The translations under genes were made by a program, and so were the position numbers. A stretch of DNA of 46,999 nt from Acidobacteriota bacterium. GTDB taxonomy: Bacteria; Acidobacteriota; Terriglobia; Terriglobales; Acidobacteriaceae. The notes beneath the pieces were generated by a model. It searched no databases and had not been told where the DNA came from. It saw only the letters and a list, made by a program, of their open reading frames with translations. Position 1 is the stretch's first letter. Each line of letters opens with the position of its first letter. Where the stretch lies: the NCBI GenBank assembly GCA_021793405.1, contig JAJYSV010000029.1:1-46999 (forward strand). Direction: 5' to 3'. Below, piece by piece: positions 42,169 to 46,999 of this stretch.

Positions 42169-44154
42169 ATGCGGAGCAAACGTAAGATTTGCGCATGGGT
42201 TGTCGGTATCTCCCTGCTGTCGTGGGCCTGTGGAGCACGCGCAGCGCAAAAACCGACCGACAAAGATTGCCTGACTTGCCACTCCGATCCCAGCATGACG
42301 AAGGATATAAACGGCAAGAAGATTAGCCTGTACGTCGATCCAGACAAGCTGCAGCATTCGATCCATGGCGGCATGTTCACCTGCGTGGATTGTCACAAGG
42401 ACGTGACCGAATCTCCGCACCAGGCGGAGCCGAAGACAATCACCTGCGCCCAGTGTCATGCAGATGCACAGAAGGCCTATCTGCACAGCAACCACGCCAA
42501 AGACACAAGACAGGACGGAACGCCGGCCGCGACCTGCGTAAATTGCCATGGGGATGCCCACGGAATCCTGCCGACCAGCGATCCAAAATCCTCAATCAAC
42601 CACGCCAATATTCCTGCGACCTGCGGCCAGTGTCATGGGCAGAAATTCGTGATGGAATCCAGCGGTGTGAGCACCCAGGTTTTCGCCTCGTATCAGGAAA
42701 GCGTGCATGGCCGGGCGGTCGAGGGTGGTTCCCAGAACGCGGCGGTTTGCACGGATTGTCACGGCGCGCATGAGATTCTGCCTGCCAACGCTGCCAGCTC
42801 TCCGATCAACAAGTTCAACGTCTCTGCCACCTGCGGCAAGTGCCATGGTCAAATCCAAGGCGTCTTTATGCAGAGCGTCCATGGGCAGGCGCTTGTTCGC
42901 GGCAATCAGCTTTCCCCTAGCTGCACGGATTGCCATGGAATCCATACCATCAAGGCCCCCACTCCAAACTCTCCGGTCGCGGAGGATCTTGCTGGCGCCA
43001 CTTGTGTGCGCTGTCACCAGGGCGTGCGGCTGACCCAGGAATTCGGGGTCCCGGGCAATCGGGTTTCCAGCTATCTGGACAGCTATCACGGACTGGCCTA
43101 CCAGAATGGTTCGGTGGTTGTGGCCAACTGCGCGAGTTGCCACGGCGTGCACAATATTTTGCCATCGAGCGATCCGCGATCCACCATCAATCCGGCCAAT
43201 CTCGATGCGACCTGCGGGCAGTGCCACAAGGGGGCGACGAGGAGGTTCGTGCTGGGCAGGGTACATCTCGATCCGGCGCAGCCTACGAGCATTGGCGATG
43301 TCGTAGTGCGCTTTGTACGACGCTTTTATATTGGGATGATTCTGCTGGTGATTGGAGGGATGTTCCTGCACAACTTCATCATCTGGCGCAGGAAGGCCAT
43401 CGCACGGCGCAATGCCCAACATCGCACGGTGGTCCGCCTGACTCGAAATCAACGGTGGCAGCACGGTCTCTTGATGCTGACTTTTACCGTGCTGGTGGTG
43501 ACGGGTTTCGCTCTGAAGTATCCGGACTCATGGTTTGCGGCAGTGTTCGGCATGGGCGAGCGGCTGCGCAGCATTGTTCATCGCGTGGCCGGAGTGGCCC
43601 TGATCGTTCTCTGCATGTACCACATTGTTTACGCCGCAGTGACCAGGGAAGGACGGCAGTGGATCGGCGCGATCGCGCCAGCCCCGAAAGACGCATTCGA
43701 TGCGTGGGGAACGATGCGATATTACCTGGGCCTCGGCCGCGAAAAGCCGAAGTTCGGCCGCTTCAATTACGCGGAAAAGGCGGAGTACTGGGCGATGGTC
43801 TGGGGTACCACGTTGATGGCTGCCACAGGAATCATGCTGTGGGCCAAGGTCTCCATTGGGAATCTTCTCGCTCGCTGGTGGCTGGATGTTGCGACCGCGA
43901 TCCATTTCTATGAAGCGATCCTGGCGGCGTTGGCGATTGTCGTTTGGCACTTCTATCAGGTCTTGTTCGATCCCGATACCTATCCCGTAGAGTGGGCATT
44001 CTGGGATGGCAAGATGGATGCGAAGCACTATCGTGAAGAACACGAGTTGGATACCGAGACGCTGGCCGCGGCTGAGGGGACAGTCACCGCAAACGTGGCG
44101 GAAACTTCCGGTGAAAATACCGCAGCCAAGCATGCAGGAGAGCCGCGAGAGTAG
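42169..44154 (+). CDS. 11-haem cytochrome c fused to di-haem cytochrome b (CbcL-like quinol oxidoreductase)
   Basis: A 661-residue protein: signal peptide (about residues 5-27), a periplasmic domain with 11 CxxCH motifs between residue 33 and about 360 (CLTCH, CVDCH, CAQCH, CVNCH, CGQCH, CTDCH, CGKCH, CTDCH, CVRCH, CASCH, CGQCH), then a four- to five-span cytochrome b domain. Candidate b-haem ligand histidines lie in 'RWQHGLLML', 'IVHRVAGVAL', 'MYHIVYA', 'AIHFYEA' and 'WHFYQVL'. This is the layout of Geobacter CbcL (9 c haems), a menaquinol oxidase feeding extracellular metal reduction. ATG 42169 is preferred over GTG 42145. No partner genes are adjacent. Confidence 0.85.
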   Translation: MRSKRKICAWVVGISLLSWACGARAAQKPTDKDCLTCHSDPSMTKDINGKKISLYVDPDKLQHSIHGGMFTCVDCHKDVTESPHQAEPKTITCAQCHADAQKAYLHSNHAKDTRQDGTPAATCVNCHGDAHGILPTSDPKSSINHANIPATCGQCHGQKFVMESSGVSTQVFASYQESVHGRAVEGGSQNAAVCTDCHGAHEILPANAASSPINKFNVSATCGKCHGQIQGVFMQSVHGQALVRGNQLSPSCTDCHGIHTIKAPTPNSPVAEDLAGATCVRCHQGVRLTQEFGVPGNRVSSYLDSYHGLAYQNGSVVVANCASCHGVHNILPSSDPRSTINPANLDATCGQCHKGATRRFVLGRVHLDPAQPTSIGDVVVRFVRRFYIGMILLVIGGMFLHNFIIWRRKAIARRNAQHRTVVRLTRNQRWQHGLLMLTFTVLVVTGFALKYPDSWFAAVFGMGERLRSIVHRVAGVALIVLCMYHIVYAAVTREGRQWIGAIAPAPKDAFDAWGTMRYYLGLGREKPKFGRFNYAEKAEYWAMVWGTTLMAATGIMLWAKVSIGNLLARWWLDVATAIHFYEAILAALAIVVWHFYQVLFDPDTYPVEWAFWDGKMDAKHYREEHELDTETLAAAEGTVTANVAETSGENTAAKHAGEPRE

Positions 44155-44214
44155 AAATGGATACTCGCCGAGGTGTCGATGGGACGGTGCGAAGGTCCGT
44201 GATCGATGGAGTGC

Positions 44215-45213
44215 TCAACTGAAGCCAAGTACGGGATGCGGCGAATACGGTTCCTCGAGAGAGGAAATCTCTTCGGGCGTCAAGCGTATCGAGAGTGCGG
44301 CGACGGCATCCTGCAGATGATATGGCTTGGTCGCGCCAACAATTGGGGAGTTGACCGTAGGCTTGCTCAGCAGCCATGCGAGGGCAAGCTGCGCGCGGGA
44401 AACGCCACGCTTTTCGGCCACCTCTCCGAGGCGATCCACAACGCGGCGATCCGCGTCCTCCGTCTGAGAGTACATGCTTGTTCCGAACTTGTCCGTGTCG
44501 TACCGTTTCGTGTGTTCACTCTGCCACGGACGAGCCAGACGCCCGCGGGCAAGCGGGCTCCATGGAATGACGCCGATTCCCTCGGCCTGGCAGAGCGGAA
44601 GCATCTCGCGCTCTTCTTCGCGATAGAGCAGGTTGTAATGATTCTGCATGGAAACAAAACGGGTCCAACCGTGACGATCGGCGAGATAGAGTGCCTGAGT
44701 GAATTGCCATGCATACATCGACGACGCGCCGATATACCGCACTTTGCCTGCCTTCACCACATCATGCAGCGCCTCCAGTGTTTCCTCAATCGGCGTCTCA
44801 TAATCCCAGCGGTGAATCTGGTAGAGGTCGACGTAATCCGTCTGCAGGCGGCGCAGGCTCTGGTCGAGTTCATAGAAGATCGCTTTGCGGGAAAGGCCAC
44901 CGCCGTTCGGCTCCTCGCGCATTATGCCATGCACTTTGGTGGCGAGGACGATGGCTTCGCGGCGAGTGTTGGCTTTCAAGAATCGACCTAGCACTTCCTC
45001 GCTGGCGTCACCGGAATACACATTGGCTGTATCGATAAAATTGATTCCGAGATCGAGCGCCTGCCGAAAGAAGGGCTGGCTCTCTTCTTCGTTCAACGCC
45101 CACGCATGACTTCCAGGTTTCAGCTTGCCTTTGGCTGGCGCGCCATAGGTCATGCAGCCGAGACAAATGCGAGAAACTTGCAGTCCTGTCTTGCCAAGCC
45201 TGACGTAGTCCAT
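44215..45213 (-). CDS. aldo/keto reductase, YajO/AKR-type
   Basis: A 332-residue AKR with tetrad residues in 'FIDTANVYSGDASEE' (Asp, Tyr), 'LATKVHG' (Lys) and 'YQIHRWD' (His), NADPH-site block 'VIPWSPLARGRLARP' and C-terminal 'LLSKPTVNSPIVGATK'. Similar to YajO and the AKR11-13 group. ATG 45213 is supported by AGGAGAAGCA immediately upstream. A 22-bp perfect inverted repeat at 45265-45286 lies 51 bp upstream and may be its operator. Not obviously in an operon. Confidence 0.85.
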   Translation of the reverse strand: MDYVRLGKTGLQVSRICLGCMTYGAPAKGKLKPGSHAWALNEEESQPFFRQALDLGINFIDTANVYSGDASEEVLGRFLKANTRREAIVLATKVHGIMREEPNGGGLSRKAIFYELDQSLRRLQTDYVDLYQIHRWDYETPIEETLEALHDVVKAGKVRYIGASSMYAWQFTQALYLADRHGWTRFVSMQNHYNLLYREEEREMLPLCQAEGIGVIPWSPLARGRLARPWQSEHTKRYDTDKFGTSMYSQTEDADRRVVDRLGEVAEKRGVSRAQLALAWLLSKPTVNSPIVGATKPYHLQDAVAALSIRLTPEEISSLEEPYSPHPVLGFS

Positions 45214-45264
45214 TGCTTCTCCTGGATCAGTGGGATGATTTCTGTCATGATGACCGCCTGGGAT

Positions 45265-45286
45265 GCTCTTACTCAATAGTAAGAGC
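45265..45286. promoter_or_regulatory. perfect inverted repeat, putative operator
   Basis: GCTCTTACT (45265-45273), spacer CAAT, AGTAAGAGC (45278-45286): a 9-bp perfect dyad upstream of the aldo/keto reductase. It lacks a T tract on the minus strand, so it is a poor terminator for the upstream thpR gene, whereas its size and position suit a dimeric repressor. A second dyad, AGCGTCC/GGACGCT (45311-45333), lies further upstream and may be the thpR terminator. Confidence 0.5.
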
Positions 45287-45431
45287 TTTCTGGTTTCGTT
45301 AAGGATGCTAAGCGTCCGAATCTTAGGGACGCTGTTTCGCCGCAATGTGTCTAGTTATGGATCATTTCTGCCTCTGCATGCCTGGAGGTCTCAACCAGCG
45401 CGGCGTATCGGGGAGGCAAGTTCGTAGAAAC

Positions 45432-45980
45432 TTAACGGCCATCAAGACGAAAGCGTTCGCGGATTTCGTAATGGGAGCCGGTGGATCGGGTGAAGCTTTC
45501 GTACAGGATGAATTCCTTTGCGATAAAGCTAGTGAAGCTTGGCTGACGGGAAATCCTGGATTTCCATATTTCGAGATGTTGTGCTCCGCCTTTGCCTTTA
45601 GCGCGTGCCAGAGTGATGTGGGGACGATACGGGCGATCCTCGGGGATGAATCCGCAATGGCCCGTCGCCGCGATGACGTGTTGCTGAAGGGAGAGCAATG
45701 CAGGCGTGATACGAACACCAGCAAAGAAAATTCCAGCGCGATCTAAGAGCCCCAGGGATTCAAGTTTAATGGGGACGGGGGACAGGTGTGGCGCGCGAAG
45801 CCGGTCAACGAGGCATTCATATTGCTGCTGGCTGGCAGTGCCCAGAAATTGCAATGTGATGTGCCGCGATTCCGGCGCGGACCAGCGTAGTCCGGCTTCA
45901 TTCGACTGAAGGCGGGTCGTGATCGCCGAGAGTTCCTCGATCACCGTAGCGGCGAGTGGAATTCCAACAAAAAGGCGCAT
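45432..45980 (-). CDS. thpR: RNA 2',3'-cyclic phosphodiesterase (ThpR/LigT)
   Basis: A 182-residue 2H phosphoesterase with both catalytic HxTx motifs: H40 ('SRHITLQFLG') and H121 ('RPHITLARAKG'). The start MRLFVGIPL is typical. The family hydrolyses 2',3'-cyclic phosphates on RNA ends. No strong Shine-Dalgarno is visible. Separated by 43 bp from the NUDIX gene on the same strand. Confidence 0.9.
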   Translation of the reverse strand: MRLFVGIPLAATVIEELSAITTRLQSNEAGLRWSAPESRHITLQFLGTASQQQYECLVDRLRAPHLSPVPIKLESLGLLDRAGIFFAGVRITPALLSLQQHVIAATGHCGFIPEDRPYRPHITLARAKGKGGAQHLEIWKSRISRQPSFTSFIAKEFILYESFTRSTGSHYEIRERFRLDGR

Positions 45981-46023
45981 CTCGATGAAAGTGTAAGCCG
46001 CCCTGAGCCGTTATGGCGCTACC

Positions 46024-46524
46024 TCATGAGGAAACCTCACGCATTCCCGCAAAGTTCAATCTCTGGGAAAGCCGATCGAGAAAAGGCTCCTGGTTTTTGT
46101 GAATGCGTTCTCTCGCGTCGCCGAGGGAAAACCAGTCGCCACGATCCACTTCAGGAATCTCGATCAAGCGACCCGAGTGCGGCGGCCATTCCACTTCACA
46201 GCAATTGCTGGCCAGAAGGGAGGGGTCGCAATCGCCTTCAAACGCCCACGCTGATACGACCTTGCCGCTGGCCAGTCGCACTGTGCCGAGCTCGAGAAAT
46301 TCCCCGGACACCACAAAACCGGTTTCCTCCTGGAATTCCCGTCTGGCGGCTTCTAGCGCCTGCTCGCCTTCGTACTCTCCCTTGGGGATGGACCATGCGC
46401 CCAGATCCTTGTGCGCCCAGAAAGGACCACCGGGGTGTACGAGGAAGACTTCTACATGTTCATTGCGCCGCCGATACATCAGCAGGCCCGCGCTGCGTTT
46501 TGGCATGGATCCTGCTCCACTCAT
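46024..46524 (-). CDS. NUDIX hydrolase (Ap4A/AP6A pyrophosphatase-like)
   Basis: A 166-residue NUDIX protein with box 'GEYEGEQALEAARREFQEET' then GF, matching G-x5-E-x7-RE-x2-EE-x-G. Preceding 'FLVHPGGPFWAHKDLGAWSI' (PKGE follows) is typical of the dinucleoside-polyphosphate or phosphohistone-type NUDIX group. ATG 46524 has GGGAGG 10 nt upstream; ATG 46506 with GGAG is an alternative. Probably co-transcribed with thpR. Confidence 0.8.
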   Translation of the reverse strand: MSGAGSMPKRSAGLLMYRRRNEHVEVFLVHPGGPFWAHKDLGAWSIPKGEYEGEQALEAARREFQEETGFVVSGEFLELGTVRLASGKVVSAWAFEGDCDPSLLASNCCEVEWPPHSGRLIEIPEVDRGDWFSLGDARERIHKNQEPFLDRLSQRLNFAGMREVSS

Positions 46525-46550
46525 CTGCTTAGCCTCCCAGTCGCCTTGAT

Positions 46551-46928
46551 ATGCTTAGCGAACGCGCATTCCATCCGCAATTCAAGTCCCAATGTTCCTT
46601 CCAGTACTTCACCATATTTTTGACGATTACGCCGGTAAGAAGACTGGGGCCAGAGATTGTTTTCAGCCATACCCACGTGCAGGGAACCGGAGGCGTAGAC
46701 CTTGGTGACATTCTGTTGATGCCGGTGGTTGAAGGACGGAACTGGAGCTGGGATACCGCCGTTCCTGAGGACCAGGTCGAGGCGCAGATCAATGCACTTG
46801 GAGTGAAGTCGGGTTGGGTTTTTAGCGCTTCAGAACCAGGCTACCGATCTTTCTTCTCGCACCAGCGCGAGGTCAGGGCAATCGCATTTGAAATTCATCA
46901 GTTGAACCAGGGTTGGTACTTACGGTAG
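46551..46928 (+). pseudogene. GH92 alpha-mannosidase remnant
   Basis: From about 46650 the frame reads 'FSHTHVQGTGGVDLGDILLM' and later 'GYRSFFSHQREVRAIAFEIH', which correspond to the GH92 segments 'GFSHTHLSGTG..DYGDILLMP' and 'YRSxFSHxxExAxPgYY'. The usual family protein is 700 or more residues; here the homology spans under 100 residues, has no signal peptide or C-terminal catalytic part, and ends at TAG 46928. It is best read as a truncated, decayed gene. Residues before about 46650 do not resemble GH92. Confidence 0.55.
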
Positions 46929-46965
46929 AGGTTGGCAGGCATGAAATTTCTTGCAGGGGGATTTC

Positions 46966-46999
46966 ATGTCCAGCAAAGAAACACTGGAGCAGTTTAGTT
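46966..46999 (+). CDS. possible start of a gene cut by the right edge
   Basis: AGGGGGA (46955-46961) followed by ATG 46966 and an open frame MSSKETLEQFS to the window edge. The good ribosome-binding site and spacing are the only support; too short to identify. Confidence 0.3.
   Translation, partial: MSSKETLEQFS

Noticed and set aside
42000-42380. N-terminal extension of murJ by about 130 codons
   Set aside because: It overlaps the signal peptide and first haem motifs of the divergent cytochrome gene, and MurJ homology starts only after ATG 41990.
1-46999. CRISPR array, prophage or restriction-modification system
   Set aside because: No regularly spaced direct repeats, phage structural genes or methyltransferase signatures were seen; xerCD and the PD-(D/E)XK protein alone do not indicate one.

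Overview
The window reads as a chromosomal segment of a GC-rich Gram-negative bacterium, most likely an acidobacterium of the Terriglobia type. This rests on the style of the genes (DUF4142 secreted proteins, a Trp-rich FecR-like protein, a DUF5522 mini-protein, EgtB/EgtD without the other egt genes, a MgtE-like protein lacking its membrane part beside an Nramp). No rRNA is present to confirm it. Envelope genes (OmpA-like, lipoprotein, MurJ) indicate two membranes.

Layout. Positions 1-67 hold the N-terminus of an IS630-type transposase running off the left edge. Next come an iron-export type ABC pair (fetB/fetA, minus strand), three tandem DUF4142 genes with a dispersed ~110-bp repeat on each side of the first, a TPM-domain protein with lemA, and an RsbV/RsbW-like partner-switch pair. 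From 7.4 to 13.8 kb five plus-strand genes are closely spaced: a soluble MgtE-like CBS protein, a CgeB-like glycosyltransferase, a GMC oxidoreductase, an aldo/keto reductase and a highly divergent Nramp transporter. The Nramp start codon lies at the foot of a long inverted repeat that encloses its Shine-Dalgarno sequence. A minus-strand operon follows (HAD phosphatase, B12-binding-like protein, NUDIX). Then come xerD-xerC (overlapping), secA, three unrecognised membrane or lipoproteins, and a non-coding stretch that looks like a structured RNA ending in a strong terminator upstream of a FecR-like gene.

From 26 to 34 kb lie a MerR regulator, an OmpA-like protein, a DnaC-like ATPase, rpmE, a dihydrouridine synthase, a large protein ending in a PD-(D/E)XK nuclease-like domain, and a YfiT/DinB protein. 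The tldD-tldE pair is next. A minus-strand run then carries murJ, DUF5522, a VIT/CCC1 metal transporter, egtB and egtD. Divergent from murJ is an unusual single-chain quinol/cytochrome protein: 11 CxxCH haem motifs fused to a di-haem cytochrome b membrane domain, CbcL-like. The right end has a second aldo/keto reductase with a perfect palindrome in its promoter region, thpR, a NUDIX hydrolase and a decayed GH92 mannosidase fragment.

Themes. Divalent-metal handling recurs (FetAB, MgtE-like/Nramp, VIT), as does redox protection (ergothioneine). The most original material is the MgtE-like/Nramp operon with its altered metal site and leader hairpin, the putative structured RNA at 23.78-23.95 kb, the 11-haem fusion, and the nuclease-like protein. 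All product names come from reading motifs in the translated sequence; no database search was possible.
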